Positions 34,744-43,739 of a stretch of DNA of 64,000 bases are shown here, piece after piece; within the stretch, counting starts at the first letter, position 1, and each line of letters starts with the position of its first letter. The translations under genes were made by a program, and so were the position numbers. The notes under the pieces are model-generated. The model had not been told where the DNA came from and did not search any database. It saw only the letters and a program-made list of their open reading frames with translations. This DNA comes from Mesorhizobium loti. GTDB lineage: Bacteria; Pseudomonadota; Alphaproteobacteria; Rhizobiales; Rhizobiaceae. The stretch covers positions 1,984,001 through 2,048,000 of the forward strand of contig AP017605.1 in the NCBI GenBank assembly GCA_002356515.1, read 5' to 3'.

Positions 34744-35016
34744 ATGCTTCTCGCAACGACCAAGGTGGTTGACGTCGACCGCTTCATCCACATCTTTTCG
34801 ACCAAGGGCGCCGACAAGCGCCGGCTGCACGGCTCGAACGGTGCAACCGTGTTCCGCGACCCCAGCGAGCCCGACCGCATCTGGGCGATCTTCGACTGGG
34901 ACGCCGAGGGCTGGAAGAACTTCGTGTCGGACCCCGAAGTTCCGGCGATCCTGCAGGAAGCCGGCCACATGGGCAAGCCGCAGGCGGCACTGCTGCTCGG
35001 CCACTACGAAGCCTGA
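34744..35016 (+). CDS. Small alpha/beta protein of unknown function
   Basis: 90-residue cytoplasmic protein. AGGAGG lies seven bases upstream of the ATG. The sequence (VVDVDRFIHIFSTKGADKRRLHGSNGATVFRDPSEPDRIWAIFDWDAEGWKNFVSDPEVPAILQEAG) suggests a small dimeric alpha/beta-barrel fold of the antibiotic-biosynthesis-monooxygenase type, but without the usual catalytic positions. The pattern FDWDAEGWKNFVSDPEV is well preserved-looking and acidic. It sits 91 bp after the HD-GYP/LuxR gene and 66 bp before the binding-fold gene. Role unknown. Confidence 0.7.
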   Translation: MLLATTKVVDVDRFIHIFSTKGADKRRLHGSNGATVFRDPSEPDRIWAIFDWDAEGWKNFVSDPEVPAILQEAGHMGKPQAALLLGHYEA

Positions 35017-35082
35017 CGTGCGCCGCGCGCCGCCTGCTACCGGCAGCCGCGCGCTCCACGCCCCCAAGATCGGAGAAATGAA

Positions 35083-36216
35083 ATGGACCCGAAACCCATC
35101 AAGATCGGCCTTGTCGCCGAACTCACCGGCGCGTTGTCCTTCATGGGCATCGCCAACGCAAACCTCACGACCATGCTCGTCGACGACATCAACGCCAGGG
35201 GTGGCCTTCTGGGCCGGCCGGTGAAGGTCGTCATCGAGGACGGCGAGACCACGGACAGCGTTGCCAAGACAAGGACCGCGAAACTGATAGACGTCGACAA
35301 GGTCGACCTGGTCGTCGGCGGCATCTACAGCTCGACCCGCCAGGCCATCAAGAGCGAGGCCGTCGTGCGCGGCAGGACGCTCTACATCTACACCGAACAG
35401 TATGAGGGACAGGAAAGCGATCCTCTCATCTTCTGCACGGGGCCCGTGCCCGCGCAGCAGGTCGAGCCGCTGGTCCCGTGGCTGATGAAGAGCACCGGTG
35501 CGAAGAAGTTCTATTTGCCGTCGGCCGACTACATCTGGCCCCATTTGCTGAACAAGGCGGCGAGCCGGGTGGTGCGCGCCAATGGCGGCGAGATCGTCGG
35601 CGAGGAGTATTTCCCGCTCGACACCGTCGATTTCCGGAGAACGGTGCGGCAGATCATGGCGAGCGGCACCGACGTGGTGTTCAACACCATCGTCCCGCCC
35701 GGCCTGACGCCGTTCCTCGAAGAACTGCACAGTGCCGGCTTCGGCAAACGCGGCGGCAAGATCATCTGCACCTACTTCGACGAGAACTTCTTCAATCTCG
35801 TGCCTTCCGAGCAGATCGAAGGCCTCTACAGCTGCCTCGACTACTATCAGGAACTCGAGGATCCGTGCGGCCGTGCACTCCTGCGTCGCTACCAGGACCG
35901 TTTCCCCGGCAGCGCGATGTTGACCGCGGGCAGCGGCTGCACCGGCCACTACCGGGCGATCAAGATGTGGGAGGCGGCGGTGAACGAGGCCGGTACGATC
36001 GAGCAGGACGCGGTCATCCGGGCGCTCGATCACGCCCGGATCAGCGAGGGCCCGGGTGGCCCGGCCGAAATGGTCCCCGGCCAGCACCACGTTCGCATGA
36101 ACATGTGCATCGCGCAGGCGCGGGATGGTCGATTCCGGGTCGTCAAGAACCTGGGTTCGATCGATCCTGACGAACGAGTGCTTAGCAGCGAACCTCAACT
36201 GAGCGGCGCGCACTGA
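35083..36216 (+). CDS. Type I periplasmic-binding-fold protein without signal peptide (AmiC/urea-binding-like)
   Basis: 377 residues with the fold of amide/urea/branched-chain binding proteins: IKIGLVAELTGALSFMGIANANLTTMLVDDINARGGLLGRPVKVVIEDGETT, then DVVFNTIVPPGLTPFLEELHSAGFGKRGGKI and GSGCTGHYRAIKMWEAAVNEAG. The start (MDPKPIKIGLVAELTG) goes straight into the first beta strand; no signal peptide or lipobox can be found in this or an upstream start, since a ribosome site (GGAGAAATGAA) fits 35083. It is therefore probably cytoplasmic, as is AmiC, the amide sensor that controls AmiR. No transporter gene is adjacent; the HD-GYP/LuxR regulator is. Confidence 0.82.
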   Translation: MDPKPIKIGLVAELTGALSFMGIANANLTTMLVDDINARGGLLGRPVKVVIEDGETTDSVAKTRTAKLIDVDKVDLVVGGIYSSTRQAIKSEAVVRGRTLYIYTEQYEGQESDPLIFCTGPVPAQQVEPLVPWLMKSTGAKKFYLPSADYIWPHLLNKAASRVVRANGGEIVGEEYFPLDTVDFRRTVRQIMASGTDVVFNTIVPPGLTPFLEELHSAGFGKRGGKIICTYFDENFFNLVPSEQIEGLYSCLDYYQELEDPCGRALLRRYQDRFPGSAMLTAGSGCTGHYRAIKMWEAAVNEAGTIEQDAVIRALDHARISEGPGGPAEMVPGQHHVRMNMCIAQARDGRFRVVKNLGSIDPDERVLSSEPQLSGAH

Positions 36217-36304
36217 GCTGGTGGCGACGACCACGTTCTTCCAAGTGGCGAGGCGGTGAGGATATCGCCCGCCCACATGGGCTGCTCCCCCGTTCCAAGA
36301 ACGG

Positions 36305-36718
36305 CTAAGCCGGCAACGTCGGCTCGGTGTTGACCTCCAGCGCCTCTTCCGCCTCATGTTCGTCCGGAAGCGTGTCGCCATGCACGCCCAGCGGCCGGCC
36401 GATCCAGACCGGATCGACCAGATGGTCGCGCTTGGGGTTGGTGGTGTTCGGGTGGATGAGGATGCTCAGACCGCCATGGTTCAGCATCAGCCACGGAACC
36501 AGCGCGCCGAAAATCTCGTTGGCGAAGGAGACCTGGTACATGGCCTGGTCATGCGGGCCGACCTGTTTGTCGTGCCAATTGCCCAGGCGCACGCGGAAGC
36601 GCTCGCCGATGCGAAGCCGCAGCCATTCGGCACGCTGCCGCTCGGCCGGCCCGTCGAAGTAGATATGGGCGTGATAGCTGGCGATCTCGGCCAGCGGCCG
36701 TGGACTGTCTTCGCTCAT
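36305..36718 (-). CDS. DOPA 4,5-dioxygenase family protein
   Basis: 137-residue protein of the small ferredoxin-like DOPA-dioxygenase family. Landmarks: [30 protein letters not shown] near the N-terminus, and [45 protein letters not shown] with the conserved histidines (H in YHAHIYF, in NHGGL and in ILIHPNT). Plant and fungal members open catechol rings extradiol-wise; bacterial ones are poorly studied. ATG 36718 has GAGGGAGGG upstream. Monocistronic. Confidence 0.85.
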   Translation of the reverse strand: MSEDSPRPLAEIASYHAHIYFDGPAERQRAEWLRLRIGERFRVRLGNWHDKQVGPHDQAMYQVSFANEIFGALVPWLMLNHGGLSILIHPNTTNPKRDHLVDPVWIGRPLGVHGDTLPDEHEAEEALEVNTEPTLPA

Positions 36719-36827
36719 CTCGATGCCCTCCCTCGCAACGTGGCGACCATCCTGCCATTGAGCCCAAGAACGCGGTCTTAAGCAAGGCCACCTGGCCGCA
36801 CTTGAGGGGCGTGTCTGCGGCCAATGA

Positions 36828-37010
36828 CATATGGCAGCGCCGCCCCCTCTCCGTCTCGGCTTCGCCGAGCCACCTCTCCCCCATTTCATGGGGGCGAGGA
36901 ACCCAAGCTTTCAAAGGTCGCGACCTCGACAGTTAGCGTTTCCTCGCCCCCACAAAGTGGGGGAGAGGTGGCCGCGAAGCGGACGGAGAGGGGGCTGGCG
37001 CTGCCATATG
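36828..37010. repeat. 183-bp long imperfect palindrome with CATATGGCAGCGC ends
   Basis: The left end CATATGGCAGCGC (36828-36840) is exactly complementary to the right end GCGCTGCCATATG (36998-37010). The arms keep pairing inward: CCCCTCTCCGTC with GACGGAGAGGGG, CCACCTCTCCCCC with GGGGGAGAGGTGG, and GGGGGCGAGGAA with TTCCTCGCCCCC; a 36-bp loop separates them. Each arm also has its own small hairpins. There is no open frame of interest. This has the form of a non-autonomous mobile palindrome (MITE-like or RIME-like) and is related in style to the one at 1288-1430. Confidence 0.8.
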
Positions 37011-37383
37011 TAATAGCCCCTGCCCCGACCCAGGGAGAACGATCTTGGTGCTTGCCGCGGCTTTCCCATCGCGAACACCAGCATCGGCCGCGCCCATATT
37101 CGCTCTCGATAATGTGTATGGCTGCCATTTGAGACTTCCCTTATCAACTAAGCAGCTTTTGCCCATCCATGGTTCCTGGACAGCCCCGTTCGGGAAAGAA
37201 ATGTGTTTGACGCGTTAACTGGGAGGGAAGTCGACAGGCATTGCGGCCGCCATTGATCCGCTGAGCAGCGGAAGATGGTTGTTCGTGCCTGAGGACGGGA
37301 GCGTGCAGCGCCACAAGCGCTGAAGGGACGTCCAACATCTTCAATCCTGCAATCAACGCGGACCACGGAACGGGGCTGGTCGA
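37011..37383. other. 373-bp stretch without a recognised gene
   Basis: Follows the long palindrome and leads into the membrane-protein gene at 37384. Open frames here are short and not convincing. The composition is more AT-rich near 37100-37210 (ATAATGTGTATGG, TTATCAACTAAG), which may hold the promoter for the SPFH group. No repeat or RNA was recognised. Confidence 0.3.
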
Positions 37384-37878
37384 ATGTCGTTTTTTGTCTT
37401 TGCACTCATCTTCGCATTCATTCTCTGGCGGCAGCTGGGCAAGAGCCGGCGCCCGGAAAAGGGCGTGCAGCCAGAAGCCGGCCGCCGCGCTTCGCCGCTG
37501 GCCGCGTCCGCCGACGACGATCAAGACGATCAAGTCGAGGACATCGCCGGCGATGTCGCCGGGCTGGTGTCGAGCTTCCTTGGCCAGAACAGCAAGGACC
37601 TGATCGAGCAGGCCGTGGGCCGGGCCATGCAGGGCTCTGGGATCAGGACCGACCGCAGGTCCGCCGAGGAGATAGAACCCCTCAGGAAGGCAGTCTCGTC
37701 AAAGGCGACGGCATCGCAGCCGCGCGACAAGCAACGCGTAAAATATCTGCTCGATGGCGACGGCGGCTACCGCCAGCGCACCGACCGCACCGCCCGGCTG
37801 CAGCAGGCCTTCGGCGGCAAGGGCCTCTGTTCGCCACGAAATTCAGCGCCGGCGAAAGCGCGGCAGACAAATCGCTGA
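37384..37878 (+). CDS. N-terminally membrane-anchored protein, probably frameshifted at its 3' end
   Basis: 164 codons as read. The protein begins with one hydrophobic helix (SFFVFALIFAFILWRQL), then a basic/acidic linker (ASADDDQDDQVEDIAGDVAGLVSSFLGQNSKDLIEQAVGRAMQ) and a polar tail. Near 37826 the reading turns into low-quality sequence (GLCSPRNSAPAKARQTNR), while the minus-one frame continues as LFATKFSAGESAADKSLSG, which looks like a normal protein. So a one-base loss is likely and the natural end lies just before the SPFH gene. Function unknown. First gene of a three-gene rightward group. Confidence 0.55.
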   Translation: MSFFVFALIFAFILWRQLGKSRRPEKGVQPEAGRRASPLAASADDDQDDQVEDIAGDVAGLVSSFLGQNSKDLIEQAVGRAMQGSGIRTDRRSAEEIEPLRKAVSSKATASQPRDKQRVKYLLDGDGGYRQRTDRTARLQQAFGGKGLCSPRNSAPAKARQTNR

Positions 37879-37972
37879 GCGGGCTGGTGGAGCCATCCGG
37901 TTCCGCCTGGCCGCACGTCAACAGGATCGGGCACGCGCTGGGCGTGCCGGTACATCAGGAGGGGAATTCATC

Positions 37973-38806
37973 ATGGCAATCACCAGACAGGTCATCACGT
38001 CGCTGCAGCGCGACGGCACGGACGCGCTCGGCACCCGGACCGTGGCGATGAAGATCGTCGACGAGAGCATCGTCTCGGGCTCGCTGCTGACGGTGGAAAG
38101 CAACCATTTCTGCATCCTGAAGTCGCGCGGCGCGGTGCTCAACGTCTACGAGACCGGCCAATACGCGCTGCAGACGCCGGACAAGCCGCTGGTCGGTTCG
38201 GTCGTGCAAGGGTTTTTCGGCGGCTCCTCGCCCTGGGTCTACGAGGTCATCTACATCAATCGCTCCAAGCTGCTGGTGCGCAACGAGGGCATCGCCACCT
38301 CGGCCGAGATGGCGGAGATGTCCTATGTCGTTGACTACTACATCCACATCGACAGCAAGGAAGAGGCGCTCGACCTCATCACCCACATGCCGTTCGCCGG
38401 TGCCGTGATCGACACCAAGGAAATCGCCGACTATGCCGGGCCGGCCATCGAGCAGGCGATCAACCAGATCATCCAGATCACCAAGATGGAGAACGTCAAC
38501 GAGCGCATCAGCGACGTGCGCGAGGCGGTGAAGGCGCACCTCACCGATTTCCTGAAAGTCTACGGCATCATGCTGAACGACCTGAAGGTGCTGATCATGC
38601 CGCGCGACGAGCGCATGCGAGAACTGATCTCGCTGCAGGCGATCGGGCTGACCCCGATCGAGTCGGTGCGCTATTATCTGGCCTTGCGCATGGCCGACAA
38701 GGGCCTGGTTTCCGCCCCCAACGCCGCCGCCGGCGTGCCCTTCCACATAGGCGGCCAGCCGACGGGCTTCTATCCCCTGGGCGACGAGGTGGGCGCCACA
38801 AGATGA
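37973..38806 (+). CDS. SPFH/Band-7-type protein (YdjI/virion-core-like subgroup)
   Basis: 277 residues. The sequence AMKIVDESIVSGSLLTVESNHFCILKSRGAVLNVYETGQYALQTPDKPLVGSVVQGFFGGSSPWVYEVIYINRSKLLV is the opening of the SPFH subgroup annotated as Band_7_1 or virion-core-like, which lacks a long N-terminal membrane anchor. Later comes INQIIQITKMENVNERISDVREAVKAHLTDFLKVYGIMLNDLKVLIMP. Such proteins form membrane-associated oligomers in envelope stress (YdjI with a PspA protein in Bacillus). AGGAGGGG precedes the ATG at 37973. It overlaps the next gene by four bases. Confidence 0.85.
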   Translation: MAITRQVITSLQRDGTDALGTRTVAMKIVDESIVSGSLLTVESNHFCILKSRGAVLNVYETGQYALQTPDKPLVGSVVQGFFGGSSPWVYEVIYINRSKLLVRNEGIATSAEMAEMSYVVDYYIHIDSKEEALDLITHMPFAGAVIDTKEIADYAGPAIEQAINQIIQITKMENVNERISDVREAVKAHLTDFLKVYGIMLNDLKVLIMPRDERMRELISLQAIGLTPIESVRYYLALRMADKGLVSAPNAAAGVPFHIGGQPTGFYPLGDEVGATR

Positions 38807-39339
38807 GCCGCTTCTACGAGGCCGGGCCGCTCGCCAAGGTCGGGATCAACCTGTTCTACGGCTACGGCTACAATTTCTACCGCCAGGAAAACCAGCTGCG
38901 CGCCGACGACCAGCGCGTGCGCCAGATGGCCTGCTCGCTGCTCAACCGCGCCCGGGCGGGCCTCGACGACGCCGAGGCCCGCTACCGCCGCGAGAACATC
39001 CCGCCGCCGACGCGCGCCAACCCCTTCCCCGACGCGACAGTCGTCGCCAACGCCCAGGCGCTCGAGCGCCTGGGCCGCGAGGTCGGCGCGCTCGAAGGCC
39101 TGATCCGCCACCAGCCGGTGCCGGAAAACGACCGCATGACCCAGCGCTACCGCCAGGAAGCCGCCACGCTGGCGGCACTGGCGGAGAAGGATGCGGTTCT
39201 GGTCGGCCAGGCGGAGCTGTTGCGGTCGATGCTGGAAGGCGTGGCGGGGGATGCGATATTGGCGGGCAAGCGCGAGATTGAGGAGGGGATTGCGGCGATT
39301 ACGGCTACGTTAAGGGAGCGGCAGACGTTTTTGCTGTGA
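38803..39339 (+). CDS. Coiled-coil-rich protein coupled to the SPFH gene
   Basis: 178-residue protein beginning SRFYEAGPLAKVGINLFYGYGYNFYRQENQLRADDQRVRQMACSLLNRARAGLDDAEARYRRENIPPP. Most of the remainder is predicted helix with charged heptads (ALERLGREVGALEGLIRH, EIEEGIAAITATLRERQTFLL). The aromatic/glycine N-terminus could insert into or lie on a membrane. It shares ATGA with the SPFH stop, so both proteins are made together and probably work together. No family recognised. Confidence 0.72.
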   Translation: MSRFYEAGPLAKVGINLFYGYGYNFYRQENQLRADDQRVRQMACSLLNRARAGLDDAEARYRRENIPPPTRANPFPDATVVANAQALERLGREVGALEGLIRHQPVPENDRMTQRYRQEAATLAALAEKDAVLVGQAELLRSMLEGVAGDAILAGKREIEEGIAAITATLRERQTFLL

Positions 39340-39701
39340 GGGGGGTAGACGATGAAAGTGACAGGCGGCTAACCCGTCCAGCCTTGCACCTTCAGCCTTG
39401 AACCTGCTTTTCGGTGTGATCGTGGAGGTCAGCCCCACCATCTGCGAGGACATTGCTCGGCGATGCCGAAAGCGTCCAGCGAACAAAGCCGGGCTGCCAG
39501 GGACGCGCTGCCGGAGCGGCTGGTGGGCACGACGCCCTGCAACACGATATTGCCGAAGCCCAGGCGCGACTCCGCCTCGGGCGGTTCGGCGCCGCCAGCC
39601 TTGCGCTCCTCCCAAACCAGGTCGCTGAGCGGACTTAATTTAAGTTGACCGTGAACCCGTACGCCTCTAATGAGTATTATTGCCGCACACAGGAAATGCG
39701 T
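39340..39701. other. 362-bp upstream region of the XRE-nuclease-STAND gene
   Basis: No convincing gene: the open frames on both strands are short and disagree. TTGACC at 39645 with TCTAAT fifteen bases further on resembles a promoter, though the spacer is short and a TTG of it could also be read as a start. The final 60 bp are AT-rich. An XRE-domain protein may bind here to control its own gene. No clear inverted operator was found by eye. Confidence 0.35.
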
Positions 39702-42700
39702 ATGGCTTCCTATCCCAACCTTGCTGTTCTCATCGTCGATGGCCGACGATCTCAAGGCATTGCGCAACAGGCAGATTTGGCCAAGCTCATGGGAGTGTCG
39801 CAGCAGACGGTCAGCCGGTGGGAAGCCGGGACGTCGCGACCAAGGCTTAATCAGATTGAGGCCCTAGCAGGTGTTCTGAATAGAGACGCCGCAGAAGTAT
39901 CTGGCGCAGCGGGCTATGCCGTGTCGGGTGCGCTGCTCCCGATTGACGTGCCGCTTGGTTTAGATGGGCTGTTGCCAGAAAGCTTCGAACGTTTTGCCGG
40001 TGATCTGCTTTCGGTGCTCTATCCCGCTGCAATCGTAAACCGTGCAGGCGGCCCCGGTCACACGCAGGACGGTATCGACCTGACCGTTACACACACTGAC
40101 GGCACAATGCTCACAGTCCAATGCAAACAAGTGCGTGAGTTTGGGCCGAAGGACGTTCTCCGCGCCATTGAGAAAGACACGGTCGCATCGGACAAGAAAA
40201 TCCTTCTATTGAGCCGAACTGCCAGTCCTCAGGCACGAAATGCTATAGCGTCACATTCGAAGTGGGAACTCTGGGATCGGGACGATGTGTCCCGTAAGTT
40301 TCGCCAGCTCTCGGTAGACGATAGAAAGCGGCTCGTCCGCAGCTATTTCCGCGGGCAGGAATTTGCCCTTCTCGGCTCGGATGCTGGTGCTGTTTGGGAA
40401 ACCGCTGCTGAGTTTTTTGCTCCGTTCGATGGGGCTCCTGGAGGTGCGAAACGGGGCCTCTTCACCCATGCCTGGGAACTGGTCGGCCGAGGCAATATCG
40501 TAGACCAAATTCGTACAAAGCTGGAGGCTGACGACGTTGGCGTCGTTGTAATTTCAGGCCCGGCCGGCGGAGGAAAATCCCGTCTGGTTAAGGAGATTTT
40601 GCGAAAGCACGCGTCGGCGCGTTCGACCACACTCATCCGCATTGCAAGCGCGACGGCGGAAATAACAAAGGCATCTTTGGACGAGTTGGCGCCTGGAAAA
40701 ACTCTGCTCGTCGTAGACGATGCGCACGACCGCAACGATCTTCCGATCCTGTTTGCATATGCCGCAGCCAATCGACCACGCATCGGCCTGTTGATTTCGA
40801 CACGCAGCTACGGTGCGCCACGCGTCAAGGCCCAGGCGAGTGGGTATTCGTTCGCAGATGATTTGTTTGCCCAGTTCGATGTGCCATCACTTTCTTTGGA
40901 AGAAGCGCAAGACCTCGCAGAACAGGTTCTGGAAGACCACGGCGCAAAAAAAGAAGTCGCCGTCATCATTGCCAGGCAGACGCGCGATTGTGCACTCGAC
41001 ACCGTTTTGGCCGCTCAGATCGTCGCCAAAAAGAACATTGCACCCGCCTTCCTGACTCAAGATGATGCTTTCAAGACCACCGTCTTGGGCCGGTTCGAGG
41101 AAGTCATTAGCGGCAAGCTTTCCGAAAGCGAAGCCCCTACAAACGTGCAGTTGGCGCTTGGCTTTTTTGCATTGATCCAGCCATTCCGGATCGACGACAA
41201 AAATCTGCTATCAGCATTCGCGGCCGTTGACGGCGTTACCGTTATGGAGGCGCAACGGATCATCCGGCTGCTGATAGATGCTGGCGTTTTGTTCAAGCGT
41301 GGCGGTTTGCATCGGTTGGCGCCGGACGTTTTGGGCGACTACCTGTTAGAATCCAGGTTCGAAACGAAGGATGGTCAATCCAACGGGCATATCGAACGCT
41401 ATTTCGAGCACATCCCGGAGACGTACATTGAGAATCTGCTCGTCAATCTTGGGCGGGTGGACTGGCGGCGAACGGGCGGTAAATCCGGCCAGTCACAATT
41501 GTTGGACAGTGTCTGGTCGAAACTTAAACCCGAACGTCAGTACTCGGACAGTCACATCAAAGCAGTACAGGCGGTTGCGTATTACCAGCCAAAGCGTGCC
41601 CTGGACTTTGCAGAGCGCTTGATCCGGGACGGCAGGTTCTTAGATCAGCTACCTGACATTGCGAAGTACGCTGCCTATACTGCGGATCAGCAAAAGCGTG
41701 CCCTCAAGGTCCTCTGGGCGTTGGGTCGACAGGACAGGCGGGAAACCAACCCACATCCCTCGCACGCCATTCGCATCCTGAGAGAAATGGCAGCACCGGA
41801 ACCGGGCAAGCCGCTTGAGGTGTTAGCCACGATCCTGGATTTCGTTTGTAGTATCATGGATGTTGAGACCTCTTGGACTGGGGCCTACACGCCACTCGAT
41901 GTCGCAGACAGCCTTCTCGCCACCGAGGGACATACCAGTACCTACGACAAATTTTCAGTCTCGATGAGCCAGTTCTTTGTCAATTTTGCCTGGGTGCAGC
42001 CGGTTCGCCAGCGGTACATTAATTTGTTGATCGACGGGCTAAACCACGAAAACCTGCGCAGAGCTGTCCGTTCCGCGCAAAGTCTGGCGGCCGCGTTGCG
42101 GCGACCCATGGGTGGCCTTAACGTCGCAGCTAGCGACTCGACATTGCGGTCATGGGAGCCGGACTATGTGCGCACCCTGTCAAAGGTGAACGCCGTCCTA
42201 GCCGCGAAAGCCGTCGATTCCCTGGTACAAACCGAGATACAGACTGCTGTGCGCTGGCAATCGGTGCACGGAGTGGCAGAGGTCAAAAAGCTAGCTCTCA
42301 AAACGCTCGATCAACTCTCTTCGACTCTGGATGCCCGCCTGGACCGCGTCCTGCTGGACGGATACGGACATGATGATCGTCAGGCGGGAGCAGAAGGTCA
42401 CGCCGAACGATGGGCAAAATTCCTAGACGACTTGCTGACCGACTTTATCGCCGAGTACAAGGACGGCGTTTCCATGGTGGCCGAACTCGAGCGACGCGTG
42501 CGACGGGTGGAAGCCAGCCGGTCCAATCAAAGAATGTCGTCCGAAGTTCTAGGTGGCCGCCTAATCGAGCAGTCCGTCGATTTTGCCAAGGCCGTGGTGG
42601 ATCAGGCATTTAGCCAGCCAGACGCTAAGCTTAACCGGTTTGCCGGGTACGCACTTGGGCGGGTGTTTCGCGATGATCGCGAGGCCGGCAGAGTCATTAT

Positions 42701-43739
42701 CGCGCAGTGGATGGAAAGCGGCCGTTCCGAATTGCTTGGACTTGTCGGTCATGCCTATGAGGGGCAGCGCTACTCGGCCGACTGGTTCAAAGATTCTGAC
42801 CGCGATGTGATATCGAGGCTTGTGCAGTCGGCCGATCCTTATGTCGTGAACTCTGCGCTGCGCGCGGTCCGACGCATTGCCGACTGGAATGTCGAAGTCG
42901 CGCTCGATCTCATCCGGGCGGTCGGCATCCCGACAGCGGCAATAGCGGATGAGATCGGCGGATTGTTCGAGTTCGGAGACGGATTGAAGACGTCGTCACT
43001 AACACAGGATGACGTAGTCAGCCTGTTGAGCAAACTGGAACCACTACCCGAGCTTGACGGATACTGGCTGGACAAGCTGCTCGCGAATATTTCCGAGATG
43101 TACCCCCAGGATTGCGCCCACTTCTTCATGCGCAGGGTGGAGGCAGCCTCTGCCGACAATCGTGAAGGCCGCATGCGGCCAGTAAATTACGGACCCTGGG
43201 TCCATGAGCGCCTTCGGTTCCGGCGTGCATCGGCCGGTGCTTCAGTCATGCGCGAAGTTATCGAGTGGATGCGCAAGCATGCCGAAAGAAAAGGGCTATT
43301 CACCTACTACGCGCGGAACCTCTTCGAGGCGATGTTCGCGCCCTACGATAATGAAATGGTTAGTTTCTTCGCAGACTGGCTGGGCGTGTCTACGCCAGAA
43401 GACGTGTTGATGATCGGTACGATTCTGCGGGAAGCGCAGCCAGATTTTGTGTTTACCCAGGTGCCATTCGTTATCGCGTTGCTTGATCGCGCGCAGCAGT
43501 TCGATTCTGAGCTGCGGCGAACGGTTTCGACCGAGCTCTACTGCTCTGCGATATCGGGCATGCGCCATGGCAAGCCCGGCGAACCCTTTCCTGAAGACGT
43601 TTCAATGCAGGAGCAGGCCGCCGCGCTGCTTCAGTCGTTGGACCCCTTCTCTCCCGCCTATCAGCTTTACGACGACATACGGTGTGATGCCGAGATGTCT
43701 ATCAAGCGCGCCGCCTTCGAATTGGATGATTTCGAATGA
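39702..43739 (+). CDS. XRE helix-turn-helix + Mrr-like PD-(D/E)XK nuclease + STAND-type NTPase protein (candidate antiphage effector)
   Basis: 1345 residues, four parts in order. Residues 8-62 are an XRE/Cro helix-turn-helix (QQADLAKLMGVSQQTVSRWEAGTSRP). Residues 88-200 are an Mrr-type nuclease: FERFAGDLLSVLYP, catalytic D126 in QDGIDLTV and Q140-C-K142 in LTVQCKQV. Residues about 255-560 are a P-loop NTPase of STAND type: Walker A GPAGGGKS 286-293, Walker B LLVVDDAHD 335-343, sensor arginine in LLISTRS, and a winged-helix-like end (GLHRLAPDVLGDYLLE). The last 780 residues are mostly helical, with repeat-like character. ATG 39702 has AGGA seven bases upstream; TTG 39645 and ATG 39696 are alternatives. 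GC is visibly lower than neighbours. A small membrane-protein gene overlaps the stop. The layout resembles Avs defence proteins with an added DNA-binding head. Confidence 0.88.
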   Translation: MASYPNLAVLIVDGRRSQGIAQQADLAKLMGVSQQTVSRWEAGTSRPRLNQIEALAGVLNRDAAEVSGAAGYAVSGALLPIDVPLGLDGLLPESFERFAGDLLSVLYPAAIVNRAGGPGHTQDGIDLTVTHTDGTMLTVQCKQVREFGPKDVLRAIEKDTVASDKKILLLSRTASPQARNAIASHSKWELWDRDDVSRKFRQLSVDDRKRLVRSYFRGQEFALLGSDAGAVWETAAEFFAPFDGAPGGAKRGLFTHAWELVGRGNIVDQIRTKLEADDVGVVVISGPAGGGKSRLVKEILRKHASARSTTLIRIASATAEITKASLDELAPGKTLLVVDDAHDRNDLPILFAYAAANRPRIGLLISTRSYGAPRVKAQASGYSFADDLFAQFDVPSLSLEEAQDLAEQVLEDHGAKKEVAVIIARQTRDCALDTVLAAQIVAKKNIAPAFLTQDDAFKTTVLGRFEEVISGKLSESEAPTNVQLALGFFALIQPFRIDDKNLLSAFAAVDGVTVMEAQRIIRLLIDAGVLFKRGGLHRLAPDVLGDYLLESRFETKDGQSNGHIERYFEHIPETYIENLLVNLGRVDWRRTGGKSGQSQLLDSVWSKLKPERQYSDSHIKAVQAVAYYQPKRALDFAERLIRDGRFLDQLPDIAKYAAYTADQQKRALKVLWALGRQDRRETNPHPSHAIRILREMAAPEPGKPLEVLATILDFVCSIMDVETSWTGAYTPLDVADSLLATEGHTSTYDKFSVSMSQFFVNFAWVQPVRQRYINLLIDGLNHENLRRAVRSAQSLAAALRRPMGGLNVAASDSTLRSWEPDYVRTLSKVNAVLAAKAVDSLVQTEIQTAVRWQSVHGVAEVKKLALKTLDQLSSTLDARLDRVLLDGYGHDDRQAGAEGHAERWAKFLDDLLTDFIAEYKDGVSMVAELERRVRRVEASRSNQRMSSEVLGGRLIEQSVDFAKAVVDQAFSQPDAKLNRFAGYALGRVFRDDREAGRVIIAQWMESGRSELLGLVGHAYEGQRYSADWFKDSDRDVISRLVQSADPYVVNSALRAVRRIADWNVEVALDLIRAVGIPTAAIADEIGGLFEFGDGLKTSSLTQDDVVSLLSKLEPLPELDGYWLDKLLANISEMYPQDCAHFFMRRVEAASADNREGRMRPVNYGPWVHERLRFRRASAGASVMREVIEWMRKHAERKGLFTYYARNLFEAMFAPYDNEMVSFFADWLGVSTPEDVLMIGTILREAQPDFVFTQVPFVIALLDRAQQFDSELRRTVSTELYCSAISGMRHGKPGEPFPEDVSMQEQAAALLQSLDPFSPAYQLYDDIRCDAEMSIKRAAFELDDFE

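Noticed and set aside
39310..39767. Short open frames on both strands before the XRE-nuclease-STAND gene
   Set aside because: They overlap each other in several frames, lack ribosome sites and have no protein character.
39702..43739. Assigning the STAND-nuclease protein to a specific Avs type
   Set aside because: The XRE head and the C-terminal half cannot be matched by eye to a described Avs class; a profile search is needed.
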